A DNA stretch of 64,000 bases from Pseudomonas putida (GCF_028682475.1 NZ_JANHLE010000008.1:150724-214723); one strand, 5' to 3'. Positions 42,162 to 51,223 are shown, counted from the first letter of the stretch. The notes: a model not told the origin generated them from the sequence alone. Numbers and translations: made by a program.

Positions 42162-42698
42162 TTACTGTCCTGTTCCAAATATCCCTTGGACCGCTTTGTT
42201 CAAGGAATCAACTTTATTTAAAACCTCCTGAGTTTTTGACTGCCCTTGAGATTGCGAAGAAGATGTACTGTTCGACAATCCTCCGCAGGCGCTAAAACAG
42301 TTTTTTGCCATGCTGCCACACGTTTCAAAGCACGACGTTTTTCCTTGGCACGTCATCGCGCACTGTGAATATTTCTGATTGCACGCGCTGTTGCACTGGG
42401 TAGTCGGGTTTTTCTGTGCAGAAGGTTGCGATTGCGGAATCGGCGATTTCGGGTTGGCGCACCGCGCTGGGCAGTCGTACGTCGAGTAACAGGCATTACT
42501 GCAAGCGGCGATTTTTGAGGACGTTGGAGCGTTTGAACAGACGTTGAGGCAGTCATGCTTGCCGCCTTCGCACAGTTTGATGCAGTCCGCCGATTGCGCG
42601 GCTGGCGAAAAGAAAACAAAAAAAAGCAGCACCAACGCTAAAAAATCAGCCCCCCATTTACCGGGGATGAACCGCCGTTTTACCCTGTGAATACCCAT
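42162..42698 (-). CDS. Secreted cysteine-rich protein with eight CX3C pairs
   Basis: 178 residues from ATG 42698, placed nine bases after GGAGG; an alternative TTG two codons earlier lies too close to it. A basic N-terminus and a long hydrophobic segment (about 17-36) form a signal peptide ending near AAQSA. The mature part has exactly 16 cysteines (39, 43, 50, 54, 66, 70, 76, 80, 102, 106, 113, 117, 123, 127, 134, 138). They form eight CX3C pairs grouped as four CX3C-X5/6-CX3C modules, then a Ser/Gln-rich tail. The pattern is that of disulfide-linked helical hairpins. I know no functional family for it. The DNA is less GC-rich than the surroundings. Confidence 0.75.
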   Translation of the reverse strand: MGIHRVKRRFIPGKWGADFLALVLLFFVFFSPAAQSADCIKLCEGGKHDCLNVCSNAPTSSKIAACSNACYSTYDCPARCANPKSPIPQSQPSAQKNPTTQCNSACNQKYSQCAMTCQGKTSCFETCGSMAKNCFSACGGLSNSTSSSQSQGQSKTQEVLNKVDSLNKAVQGIFGTGQ

Positions 42699-42885
42699 GA
42701 TCAAACCCCTCCTGAACAGGAGCGCTTAACTTTTTCGGGCATGGGTTGTTAACATTGAGTTCCGCAGCAATATATACAATCCACCGGTAGAGACTGCCAA
42801 TATTGTTTGTGAATTGTGGATATAGCAGAGGCGGATAAAGCAGGCCTTGCGGCTTGCCTCACCTTTTGTATCGGACAGTACAACC

Positions 42886-43407
42886 ATGCCCACCACCCTC
42901 CGTTGCGCCCGCGACGACGACGCAGACTTGCTCCCGGCTATCGAGCGTTCTGCCGCGCAAATTTTTCTTTCCTGCGAAGGCCTGCAGTGGATCGCCAGTG
43001 AAGAGGTGCTCAGTGCCGCGCAGCATCGCGCATTTATCGCTGCTGGCCATAGCTGGGTAGTGGTTGACGAGCAGGATCGTGCGCAGGGCTTTCTCTGTGG
43101 CCAGGCCTGTGGCGAGGACTGGCACATTGTCGAACTGTCGGTGGCGCAGGCGCTGCAAGGCCACGGGCAAGGTCGTCGATTGATCGCTACGGCCAGCGCC
43201 TGGGCGCAAGCGCAAGGCTTTGCCGGGATGACGCTGACCACCTTCAGCAACGTGCCGTGGAATGCGCCCTTCTATGCACGCCTGGGCTTTGAGCGGCTGG
43301 ACGCGCAGAGCTGCAGCGATTTCCTGCAGCGCCAATTAGCTGCCGAACAGTCACATGGGCTGACGGATCGGTGCGCGATGCGCCTGAAACTTCAGGGCGT
43401 GGCCTGA
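42886..43407 (+). CDS. GNAT-family N-acetyltransferase
   Basis: 173 residues from ATG 42886 (MPTTLRCARDDDADLL). The acetyl-CoA binding motif A is visible as VELSVAQALQGHGQGRRLI, followed by motif B residues FYARLGFERL near the C-terminus. The substrate is unknown; general GNAT enzymes of this size modify amino groups of small molecules or proteins. It overlaps the convergent KfrA-like gene by 16 bases at the 3' end and is divergent from the cysteine-rich protein. Confidence 0.85.
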   Translation: MPTTLRCARDDDADLLPAIERSAAQIFLSCEGLQWIASEEVLSAAQHRAFIAAGHSWVVVDEQDRAQGFLCGQACGEDWHIVELSVAQALQGHGQGRRLIATASAWAQAQGFAGMTLTTFSNVPWNAPFYARLGFERLDAQSCSDFLQRQLAAEQSHGLTDRCAMRLKLQGVA

Positions 43408-44255
43408 AGCTGCTGCGTCAGTTTTTCAGCCTGACGTAGCTGTGCTTCCAGCTTGCCGATCAGTTGCAGCTGCTGGCGCAATTCGGTCACCCGTTCGGCC
43501 AGGCTCAGCGCCAGGTTCTGGTTCTGCTTTTCCAGCTCATCGCGCGAGCCATTGAGTTGCGCCAGTTTCACTTCCAGCCCTTGAATCTGTGCCAGACGCC
43601 GCTCGCTCTGGGTTTTGAGTGTGCGCTGGGCATCTTTAAGCGTACGGATCTGTACCAGCAAGCCTTCGTTGTCACGGTTCAGGCGCGTGAGTTCGTCCTG
43701 TTTGACCATCATGGTCTGCTGCAACTGCCGCAGCTCGACCTGCAGTTGCTGCACCTGCTCGTCCTTGTCGGCCAGGCGCAGGTTCAATTCGCCAACGGCC
43801 TGATTGAGCGTGGCGTTGCGGGTCTGTTCCGTCTGCAAGGTACTGCGGGTGGTGGCCAGCGCGGCGGACTCTGCGGCCAAGGCTGCGGCCTGGATTGCAT
43901 GCTGCTGTTGCAGCGCCGCGAATGCCTGCTGGCTGGCCTGCACCTGGGCCAGCAGCGTTTGCCGCTCTGCCTCGAACGTACTGCGCACCTCCTCGATGCG
44001 CGCCTCCCCTTCCTCACGCAACTGCTCGGCCAGTTGCTCGACCAGGGTTGCCAATGCGTTGCTGAGGTTCGGTACACTCGACGGCTGCGCCGGGTACTGG
44101 TTGTCCAGCTCTTTCAGATAACGGTGAATCGTGGTTTTCGAGCCGGTATTGCCCAGTTCGATACGTACTGCATCGATGCTGGGGTGGACACCCCGAGCCA
44201 GCAGCGCCTGACGTGCCTTGTGCACGACGGCCTTGTTGATGCCGCCACGGGCCAT
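43392..44255 (-). CDS. KfrA-like DNA-binding coiled-coil protein
   Basis: 287 residues. The N-terminal 60 residues form the KfrA_N DNA-binding domain (VHKARQALLARGVHPSIDAVRIELGNTGSKTTIHRYLKE, here cited for its helix-turn-helix around 25-45). Residues about 65-285 are one long heptad-rich coiled coil of Gln, Leu, Glu, Arg and Ala. KfrA is known from plasmids, where it acts as an autorepressor and may help partitioning; chromosomal relatives exist in Pseudomonas. No plasmid genes are nearby, so I infer a chromosomal DNA-organising or repressor role. Confidence 0.85.
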   Translation of the reverse strand: MARGGINKAVVHKARQALLARGVHPSIDAVRIELGNTGSKTTIHRYLKELDNQYPAQPSSVPNLSNALATLVEQLAEQLREEGEARIEEVRSTFEAERQTLLAQVQASQQAFAALQQQHAIQAAALAAESAALATTRSTLQTEQTRNATLNQAVGELNLRLADKDEQVQQLQVELRQLQQTMMVKQDELTRLNRDNEGLLVQIRTLKDAQRTLKTQSERRLAQIQGLEVKLAQLNGSRDELEKQNQNLALSLAERVTELRQQLQLIGKLEAQLRQAEKLTQQLQATP

Positions 44256-44363
44256 GGTTGCTCCTGTTATTTCGTAATGTGGTACGTACTATGGCCGTGC
44301 ATGGTATCTCATCGCCTCGCAGCGCGCTTTGAAAAGTAGTTACTTGAATAGAACAATCACGGC

Positions 44364-45215
44364 TTATCGTCTGCGCCGCAGGTAGCTTTCCAACGGGTCT
44401 TTGCTCAGCCCTTCCTGCGCCTGGGCCACCGAGTCGATGAACAGCGAGAACAGCTCCGATTGCTTGGCGATATCAAGCTTGGCGTACAGGTGCTTGCGGT
44501 GGGTCTTGACCGTGTCCTCGCTGATACCAAGGCGTTCGGCGAGTGAGCGGATGGAGTGACCGCGGAGCATGTATTGAGCGACCAGGCACTCGCGCTCGGT
44601 CAACAAGGAGGAGCCGAACTTGGTCAGCGCTGCGTTGATCTGCCGGCCCAGCGCGCTTTCAAAGCGGCCGCCGAGTGCATCGGCGTCAAGATCGCCCCAG
44701 TGCCGGCGTACGACGGCCAGTACCCAGGGGGCAATGCGCTTGAGTTCGTCGACCTGCTGCCGGCTCAGACGGCAGGTACTGGCCAAGGCGACTGCGATCG
44801 TCAGTTTCGGCCCGAGCGGAACAATGTAGTTGAGCTCGTCTTCAAGACGCGCATGCTGGTAGAACGACAAATAATATTCGCTACGCTTGAAATGGTCCGG
44901 TGCGACGTCGCTCAGCCGGTAACAGCCTGGCGCGATGCCCTCCATGCTGGCCCGGTAGAACGGGCACAGTAGGTAGAAGCCTTCGAGGTACTTGCGCACG
45001 TTGCCTTCCGGCATCCATGGCCCCTCCTCATCGCGTTCGAACAATGCCGACGGCAAGCCTTGATGGGGAAACAGGAACACGGTGATGGCATGGGACGGTG
45101 CCAGGGAGTTGAGCGCGGCGAACAGCGACTCAACGAACCCGGACGTTCCGATGCAATCGACCACATGAGCCATCTGCTGGAACCACTCTGCGGATTGAAG
45201 CCGGTTATTGCCCAT
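44364..45215 (-). CDS. LuxR-family transcriptional regulator
   Basis: 283 residues from ATG 45215 (MGNNRLQSAEWF), with an AAGGTGAG ribosome site; longer starts are possible. The N-terminal 200 residues show no receiver and no clear autoinducer-binding signature. The C-terminal LuxR helix-turn-helix (about 205-265) contains LLTERECLVAQYMLRGHSI and RLGISEDTVKTHRKHLY. Its position next to the binding protein, aldehyde dehydrogenase and aminotransferase suggests it controls this polyamine or omega-amine cluster. Confidence 0.83.
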   Translation of the reverse strand: MGNNRLQSAEWFQQMAHVVDCIGTSGFVESLFAALNSLAPSHAITVFLFPHQGLPSALFERDEEGPWMPEGNVRKYLEGFYLLCPFYRASMEGIAPGCYRLSDVAPDHFKRSEYYLSFYQHARLEDELNYIVPLGPKLTIAVALASTCRLSRQQVDELKRIAPWVLAVVRRHWGDLDADALGGRFESALGRQINAALTKFGSSLLTERECLVAQYMLRGHSIRSLAERLGISEDTVKTHRKHLYAKLDIAKQSELFSLFIDSVAQAQEGLSKDPLESYLRRRR

Positions 45216-45317
45216 CGTGTGTCTCACCTTCTGCATCGGGGATGCCGAGGTAATCCAACATCGGCGCTGAAGCATTGTTCCATTGCCGGGATGGGCTCAC
45301 CATCACTGTTTATCGTC

Positions 45318-46358
45318 TCAGCGTGCAGCCCAGGCATTGAAGCGTTGTTCCAGCTCTTCACCGTGGTCGACCCAGAACGCAGCATCCACCAGTTGTGCAT
45401 CGGCGAGGTTGGCAGGCGCGGTGGGCAGCTGATGCTGGACATCGGCAGGCAATTGCGCGAGCGCTTCAGTGCGCACGGGGCCATAAGGGATCTGGCTGGA
45501 GAAGGCTTTTTGCGATTCGGCCTGACTGGCGAAGGTGATGAACTTCTCTGCCAGCGCCTTGTTCCCGGAGCCGCGCACGATGGCCCAGTGGTCAGGGTCA
45601 TACAGGCTGCCCTGCCAGACAATGCCCAGCTTGGAGCCATCCTTCTGAGCCGATGCAATGCGTCCGTTGTAGGCTGCGGACATCACCACGTCGCCGGCAA
45701 CCAGCCATTGCGGCGGTTGCGCGCCGGCTTCCCACCACTGAATGTTCTGCTTGATCTGGTCGAGCTTGCGGAAGGCTCGGTCCACCCCTTCAGGCGTGCC
45801 TAACACCTTGTAGAGATCCTCGCGGGAGACGCCGTCAGCCAGCAAGGCCACCTCGAGGGTGTACTTGGCACCTTTGCGCAGACCGCGCTTGCCCGGAAAA
45901 CGCTGGGTATCCCAGAAATCAGCCCAAGAGGCAGGCCCGCTGCTGAGCTTTTGCGTGTTGTAGGCAATCACCATGGACCATACATAGCTGGCCACACCGC
46001 ATTCGCTCACGGTACCCGGCAGGTAGTTGGCCTGATCGCCGAGCAGCGCCGGATCGATCCGTTCGAACAAACCCTCCTCACAACCACGAATCAGCTCGGG
46101 ACTTTCTACCTCCACCACGTCCCAGGACACATGGCCGACGTCGACCATGGCTTTGATCTTTGAAAGTTCGCCATTGTATTCGCCAGCCACCACTTTCCCT
46201 GCCCCGCTGTTTTCAAAGGGCTGGAAATAGGCGGCCTGTTGTGCGGCCTTGGTAGCACCACCAAACGAGATGACCGTCAGACTGGACGTGCTGGCCAGCG
46301 CAGGAAGACTGACAGCGGTGAGCACTGCAAAGCTGAGCGACGCGGTGAAAGTACGCAT
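45318..46358 (-). CDS. Periplasmic polyamine-type ABC substrate-binding protein (PotD/PotF-like)
   Basis: 346 residues with a signal peptide (to about PALAS, residue 23). The mature part fits SBP_bac_8 proteins of the polyamine family: LTVISFGGATKAAQQAAYFQPFE, WDVVEVESPELIRGCEEGLFERID, WADFWDTQRFPGKRGLRKG and the C-terminal QIPYGPVRTEAL. It should bind putrescine, spermidine or a related amine in the periplasm. No permease or ATPase gene accompanies it, so it must use transport components elsewhere, or serve as a sensor. It follows the dehydrogenase gene on the same strand with a 66-base gap. Confidence 0.87.
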   Translation of the reverse strand: MRTFTASLSFAVLTAVSLPALASTSSLTVISFGGATKAAQQAAYFQPFENSGAGKVVAGEYNGELSKIKAMVDVGHVSWDVVEVESPELIRGCEEGLFERIDPALLGDQANYLPGTVSECGVASYVWSMVIAYNTQKLSSGPASWADFWDTQRFPGKRGLRKGAKYTLEVALLADGVSREDLYKVLGTPEGVDRAFRKLDQIKQNIQWWEAGAQPPQWLVAGDVVMSAAYNGRIASAQKDGSKLGIVWQGSLYDPDHWAIVRGSGNKALAEKFITFASQAESQKAFSSQIPYGPVRTEALAQLPADVQHQLPTAPANLADAQLVDAAFWVDHGEELEQRFNAWAAR

Positions 46359-46424
46359 GGAAACGCCCTCACGACTTATAGTTGTGTGTTTGTTGTTATT
46401 GAGGCTCCGGGAAGGAGCCAGGCT

Positions 46425-47915
46425 TTAACGCAGCTGAAACCAGGTGGTTTTCAGTTGTGTGTACTTGTCGAACGAATGCAACGACAGATCGCGGCCGAAC
46501 CCGGACTGCTTGCCGCCACCGAACGGAACGGCAGTGTCGAGTGCGTCCATGGTATTGACCGACACGGTGCCGGCCTTCAGCGCCCTGGCTACACGGTGGG
46601 CGCGATTGAGATCGTCACTCCATACCGAAGCGGCCAGGCCGTAGATGCTGTCATTGGCGAGCCTCACGGCCTCCTCTTCGCTGTCGAAGGCGCTGATGGC
46701 CAGCACCGGGCCGAAGATTTCGTCACGGGCCAGGCGGCTGTCGCTCTTCACGGCGCCGAAGATAGTCGGTGTGATGAAGTTGGAGGAACCATTGAACGTC
46801 AGTTGTTCGCCACCGCTGAGCAGTGTCGCGCCTTCCTCACTCGCCTGGCCGATCGCACGCATGATCCGCGCGGTCTGCTCGCTATCGACGATCGCCCCTG
46901 CGCTGCTGGCCGGATCGAGCGGATCACCCGGGATCCAGGCTTGCGCCTTGGCGATCACCCGCTCGACGAACTCGTCATGGATAGCGCGCTGCACGTAGAG
47001 CCGGGAGTTGGCCGAACACACCTCACCCTGGTTGAAGAAGATGCCGAACGCCGCTTTTTCCGCAGCCAGATCGAGGTCCTGGCAGTCGGCAAACACGAGG
47101 TTCGGGCTTTTGCCGCCGCACTCCAGCCAGACCTGCTTGAGGTTCGACTGGGCGGCATACTGCATGAAGTATTTGCCCACTTGAGTCGATCCGGTGAACA
47201 CCAGGCAATCGACGTCCGGATGAAGGCCCAGGGCCTTGCCGGCGCTCTCGCCCAGCCCCGGCACGACGTTGAGCACGCCTTCCGGAATACCGGCCTCCAG
47301 CGCCAGCTGGCCCAAGCGCAGGGCGGAGAATGGCGATTGCTCAGCGGGCTTCAATACCACGCTGTTACCTGCGGCCAGCGCCGGGGCGAGTTTCCAGGCC
47401 GCCATGTCCAGCGGGAAGTTCCACGGCACGACGGCGGCAATGACCCCCAATGCTTCTCGGGTGATGGTTGCCAATGCATTGGCTGCGGTTGGCGCGACCT
47501 GGTCGTAGACCTTGTCCAGCGCCTCGCCGTACCAGGCGAACACGCCGGCCGCGCCCGGAACGTCGATGTTGTAGGCATCCATGACGGGCTTGCCCATGTT
47601 CAGTGAGTCCAGCAAGGCCAGCTCTTCGCGGTGTTCCAGCAGCAGTTCGGAAAGCCTGAGCAGGATCTTCTTGCGCTGCGCCGGTGCCATGCGCGCCCAC
47701 GGACCATCGTTGAATGCGCGGCGGGCAGTGCGCACGGCCAGATCGACCTCGTCCTCGCCGCAGGCCGCGACGCGAGCCAGCAGCTGATTAGTGGCAGGGT
47801 TGATCGCATCGAAGGTCGCCCCCGAGGAAGACTTCAGCTGATGACCACCAATAAGAGCGGTATCGATGAATGTTTGCCGCTTGGCCCGCTGCTGCCAGAA
47901 GTTAAGGTCGAACAC
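46425..47915 (-). CDS. Aldehyde dehydrogenase, PuuC-like (gamma-aminobutyraldehyde type)
   Basis: 496 residues from GTG 47915, preferred because GGGAG stands seven bases upstream and the protein then begins FDLNFWQQRAKRQTFI, as in PuuC; the frame is open further. The NAD-dependent ALDH core is complete: catalytic Glu in WLECGGKSPN, catalytic Cys in NQGEVCSANSRLYV, and EIFGPVLAI. PuuC-type enzymes oxidise gamma-glutamyl-aminobutyraldehyde or similar amino aldehydes made from putrescine. It is divergent from the aminotransferase gene, which would produce such aldehydes. Confidence 0.9.
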   Translation of the reverse strand: MFDLNFWQQRAKRQTFIDTALIGGHQLKSSSGATFDAINPATNQLLARVAACGEDEVDLAVRTARRAFNDGPWARMAPAQRKKILLRLSELLLEHREELALLDSLNMGKPVMDAYNIDVPGAAGVFAWYGEALDKVYDQVAPTAANALATITREALGVIAAVVPWNFPLDMAAWKLAPALAAGNSVVLKPAEQSPFSALRLGQLALEAGIPEGVLNVVPGLGESAGKALGLHPDVDCLVFTGSTQVGKYFMQYAAQSNLKQVWLECGGKSPNLVFADCQDLDLAAEKAAFGIFFNQGEVCSANSRLYVQRAIHDEFVERVIAKAQAWIPGDPLDPASSAGAIVDSEQTARIMRAIGQASEEGATLLSGGEQLTFNGSSNFITPTIFGAVKSDSRLARDEIFGPVLAISAFDSEEEAVRLANDSIYGLAASVWSDDLNRAHRVARALKAGTVSVNTMDALDTAVPFGGGKQSGFGRDLSLHSFDKYTQLKTTWFQLR

Positions 47916-48217
47916 GCTGCACTCCCACATCGACCGTGGACACGGTCTGTTGTTATTCATGTGGGTCGATGGTGCGCCACTATCGAGGCAAGGCAAATTA
48001 GTAAAAATGTTCTCCAGTCATACGAAAAAGCTCTGCAGAGCGGCAGCTTGGCAAAGCGAAAATCGGCCGGGTGTTGTCACCAAAACGGGTGATTTCGGGG
48101 GCGCCGAGAGTGTGGGAGCATTTCTCCCACCCCAGCGCCCAGGACCGGCGCCAGTTTGCGCACAGGATCAGCGCGGCCTTCCCCTCTCACGTGCTTATCA
48201 AGAAAGAGAACAAAGCC
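47916..48217. promoter_or_regulatory. Divergent promoter region with palindrome
   Basis: The 302 bases between the aldehyde dehydrogenase and aminotransferase genes contain no gene. A perfect inverted repeat GTGGGAG-N5-CTCCCAC lies at 48112-48130, about 88 bases upstream of the aminotransferase start. It could be an operator for the cluster or a REP half-element. I see no clear sigma-54 site. Confidence 0.45.
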
Positions 48218-49600
48218 ATGAATGCACCCTTTGCCCCGCAACGAGACACCCAGGACTATCAGAAAGCCGACGCCGCCCACCATATCCATGCCTTTCTCGA
48301 TCAGAAGGCACTGAATGCCGAAGGGCCACGGGTGATGGTCCGCGGTGAGCGCCTGAACCTGTGGGACAACGACGGCAACCGTTACCTGGATGGCATGTCC
48401 GGCCTGTGGTGCACCCAGCTCGGCTACGGCCGCCGGGACCTGACCGCTGCCGCCGCCGCGCAGATGGATCAACTGTCGTACTACAACATGTTCTTCCACA
48501 CCACCCATCCGGCAGTGATCGAGCTTTCCGAACTGCTCTTCAGCCTGCTGCCGGGGCACTACAGCCACGCGATCTACACCAACTCCGGCTCCGAGGCCAA
48601 CGAGGTGCTGATCCGCACCGTGCGCCGTTACTGGCAGGTGGTCGGCAAGCCACAGAAGAAGATCATGATCGGCCGCTGGAACGGTTACCACGGCTCGACC
48701 CTGGCGGCCACCGCGCTGGGCGGGATGAAGTTCATGCACGAGATGGGCGGGATGATTCCGGACATCGCCCACATCGACGAGCCTTACTGGTACGCCCATG
48801 GCGGCGAGCTGACCCCGGCCGAGTTCGGTAAACGCTGCGCCCTGCAACTGGAAGAGAAGATCCTCGAACTCGGTGCCGAGAATGTTGCCGGGTTCATCGC
48901 CGAGCCTTTCCAGGGCGCCGGCGGCATGATCTTCCCGCCTGAAAGCTACTGGCCGGAAATTCAGCGCATCTGCCGCCAGTACGATGTGCTGCTGTGCGCG
49001 GACGAAGTAATCGGTGGCTTTGGCCGCACCGGCGAGTGGTTCGCCCATCAGCACTTCGCTTTCGAACCGGACACCCTGTCGATCGCCAAAGGCCTGACCA
49101 GCGGCTATGTGCCCATGGGCGGCCTGGTGCTGAGCAAGCGCATCGCCGAAGCGCTGGTCGAGCGCGGCGGTGTCTTCGCCCACGGGCTGACCTACTCCGG
49201 GCACCCGGTGGCCGCAGCGGTAGCGGTGGCCAACCTCAAGGCCTTGCGTGACGAGGGTATCGTCCGCCAGGTGAAGGACGACACCGGGCCGTACCTGCAG
49301 CAGATCTTGCGCGAAGTGTTCGGCCAGCATCCGCTGATTGGCGACATTCAAGGCACCGGACTGCTGGCAGCCCTGCAGTTTGCCGAAGACAAGCCAACCC
49401 GCAAGCGCTTCGACAACGAGAACGACCTGGCCTGGCAGTGCCGCACCTTCGGTTTCGAAGAAGGCGTGATCATCCGCTCGACCCTTGGCCGCATGATCAT
49501 GGCGCCCGCCCTGGTCGCCACTCGCGCGGAACTCGACGAGCTGGTCGAGAAGACCCGCATCGCCGTAGACCGCACCGCGCGGCTGGTCGGCAAACGCTGA
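48218..49600 (+). CDS. Class III omega-aminotransferase (SpuC/putrescine- or beta-alanine-pyruvate type)
   Basis: 460 residues from ATG 48218 (MNAPFAPQRDTQDYQKAD). Family features: GMSGLWCTQLGYGRRDL, NSGSEANEVLIRTVRRYW, the Asp that holds the PLP nitrogen in LLCADEVIGGFGRTG, and the PLP lysine in SIAKGLTSGYVPMGG. P. aeruginosa SpuC, of this size and sequence type, transfers the amino group of putrescine to pyruvate. With the dehydrogenase and PuuP-like importer beside it, a role in polyamine or omega-amine degradation is likely. A hairpin terminator follows. Confidence 0.9.
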   Translation: MNAPFAPQRDTQDYQKADAAHHIHAFLDQKALNAEGPRVMVRGERLNLWDNDGNRYLDGMSGLWCTQLGYGRRDLTAAAAAQMDQLSYYNMFFHTTHPAVIELSELLFSLLPGHYSHAIYTNSGSEANEVLIRTVRRYWQVVGKPQKKIMIGRWNGYHGSTLAATALGGMKFMHEMGGMIPDIAHIDEPYWYAHGGELTPAEFGKRCALQLEEKILELGAENVAGFIAEPFQGAGGMIFPPESYWPEIQRICRQYDVLLCADEVIGGFGRTGEWFAHQHFAFEPDTLSIAKGLTSGYVPMGGLVLSKRIAEALVERGGVFAHGLTYSGHPVAAAVAVANLKALRDEGIVRQVKDDTGPYLQQILREVFGQHPLIGDIQGTGLLAALQFAEDKPTRKRFDNENDLAWQCRTFGFEEGVIIRSTLGRMIMAPALVATRAELDELVEKTRIAVDRTARLVGKR

Positions 49601-49606
49601 GCTGAA

Positions 49607-49630
49607 CGCCCACGCCTGCTGGCGTGGGCG
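49607..49630 (+). terminator. Rho-independent terminator after the aminotransferase
   Basis: Perfect 10-bp stem CGCCCACGCC-TGCT-GGCGTGGGCG followed by CTTTG, six bases after the stop codon. The T run is short, so some read-through into the permease gene is possible. Confidence 0.75.
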
Positions 49631-49763
49631 CTTTGCGTGCACCGCGTTTGACCTCGGGCGGCCAGCAACCGGTTAGCCCCACGTCCTGCAAACAAGCGTC
49701 ATCACCGGTAGCGAGCGCGCTCGCCTGCCGCAGCGTCGTGTATTCGATTTCCAGGAGTTCGCA

Positions 49764-51143
49764 ATGCATACAACAACAAACACAGCAGAAACTCACCCCC
49801 ACCATGACCCATTGCACGCCAGCGCTTCGGGGCGCTTTCGCAAATCCATGGGGCTCACCGCACTGGTGCTCTTCGGTCTCGCCTACATGGTTCCGCTGGC
49901 GGTGTTCACCACCTATGGGCTGGTCACCCAGATGACCAAGGGGCATTTGCCCACCGCCTACCTGCTGACCCTCGCCGCCATGCTGCTGACCGCCTACAGC
50001 TATGGCCGCATGGTCCAGGCCCACCCGTATTCAGGTTCGGTCTACACCTACACGCGCAAGGCCTTTGGCAGCTACTTCGGCTTCATGGCCGGCTGGACCC
50101 TGCTGCTCGACTACATCTTCCTGCCGCTGCTCAGCTACCTGCTGATCGGCATCTACATGTCCGAGTACTTCCCGACGATTCACGCCTGGGTGTGGGTGCT
50201 CGGCTCCATTGCGCTGGTGACCTTCCTGAACCTGATCGGCATCGAGTCGGTGACACGGGTCAACTGGATCATGGTCGTTGTCCAGCTGGTGTTCATCGTG
50301 GTCTTCGTCGCTTTGTCGATCCACAACCTGAGTGCACAGTCAGCGCCGGTATCGCTGTTGCAACCCTTCCATCATGAAGGCTTCAGCGTTCCGCTGGTGA
50401 TGACCGGTGCCGCCGTGCTGTGCCTGTCCTTCCTCGGCTTCGACGCGGTGTCGACCATGGCCGAGGAAACCACCAACCCGAAATTCCGCATCCCGCTGGC
50501 GATCATGGTGGTGTCGCTGATCGGTGGCCTGCTGTTTGTGCTGGTGTCGTACTTCGCCCAGCTGGTGTTTCCGGAATGGAGCACCTTCGCCGACCCGGAC
50601 TCGGCGTCGGTGGACGTCATGCGCCGGGTCGGCGGTGAACTGCTGGTGACCGCCTTTACGGCCACCTACGTAGCGGGTTGCTTCGCCTCGGCGATGGTCT
50701 CCCAGGCCAGCGTATCGCGGGTGCTGTTCGCCATGGGCCGCGATGGCGCGCTGCCGCGGGTGTTTGGCCGGCTGGTGTCGAAGAAACGCGTACCGGCCAC
50801 CGCGATCATGCTGGTCAGCGTGCTCTCGCTGATCGCCTTGTTCATCACCCTGGACACCGTCGCCAACATGATCAGTTTCGGCGCACTGTTCGCCTTTTCG
50901 ATGGTGAACCTGGCCGTGGTCAAACATTACCTGGTCGATCAGAAACTGCGTGGCACAGCGAACTACCTGATGTATGGCGCCATACCCGCGCTCGGCTTCC
51001 TCAGCACTATCTGGCTGTGGACCAGCCTGTCGAGCATGTCGTTCATGATCGGCCTGAGCTGGATGGCGTTGGGGTTCATCTGCCTGATCGGGATTACCCG
51101 GGCGTTTCGTCTGAATCTGCCGGAGCTGCAACTGGCGGAATGA
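49764..51143 (+). CDS. Amino acid/putrescine permease (APC superfamily, PuuP-like)
   Basis: 459 residues, start with AGGAG nine bases before. About twelve membrane helices from residue 28 on. The N-terminal SMGLTALVLFGLAYMVPLAVFTTYG, the SYGRMVQAHPYSGSVYTYTRKAFG loop and the FLGFDAVSTMAEETTNPK motif are those of PuuP-type importers. It should import putrescine or a related amine by proton symport. It stands directly after the aminotransferase gene on the same strand, separated by a terminator, so the two are probably co-regulated but partly independent. Confidence 0.88.
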   Translation: MHTTTNTAETHPHHDPLHASASGRFRKSMGLTALVLFGLAYMVPLAVFTTYGLVTQMTKGHLPTAYLLTLAAMLLTAYSYGRMVQAHPYSGSVYTYTRKAFGSYFGFMAGWTLLLDYIFLPLLSYLLIGIYMSEYFPTIHAWVWVLGSIALVTFLNLIGIESVTRVNWIMVVVQLVFIVVFVALSIHNLSAQSAPVSLLQPFHHEGFSVPLVMTGAAVLCLSFLGFDAVSTMAEETTNPKFRIPLAIMVVSLIGGLLFVLVSYFAQLVFPEWSTFADPDSASVDVMRRVGGELLVTAFTATYVAGCFASAMVSQASVSRVLFAMGRDGALPRVFGRLVSKKRVPATAIMLVSVLSLIALFITLDTVANMISFGALFAFSMVNLAVVKHYLVDQKLRGTANYLMYGAIPALGFLSTIWLWTSLSSMSFMIGLSWMALGFICLIGITRAFRLNLPELQLAE

Positions 51144-51155
51144 CCCGGTATACGT

Positions 51156-51182
51156 GGCGGGCGCGGCGTTCGTGAGCCCGCC
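51156..51182 (+). terminator. Candidate terminator after the permease
   Basis: Arms GGCGGGC (51156-51162) and GCCCGCC (51176-51182) with a 13-base loop, starting 13 bases after the permease stop and before the next operon's promoter. No T run. Confidence 0.45.
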
Positions 51183-51223
51183 GCGCACAGCGTTCAATAT
51201 CTGCACAGCCCATCCACCCGCAC

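Noticed and set aside
48077..49642. A 521-codon frame antisense to the aminotransferase
   Set aside because: The opposite strand encodes a clear class III aminotransferase with all motifs; long antisense frames are common in high-GC genes.
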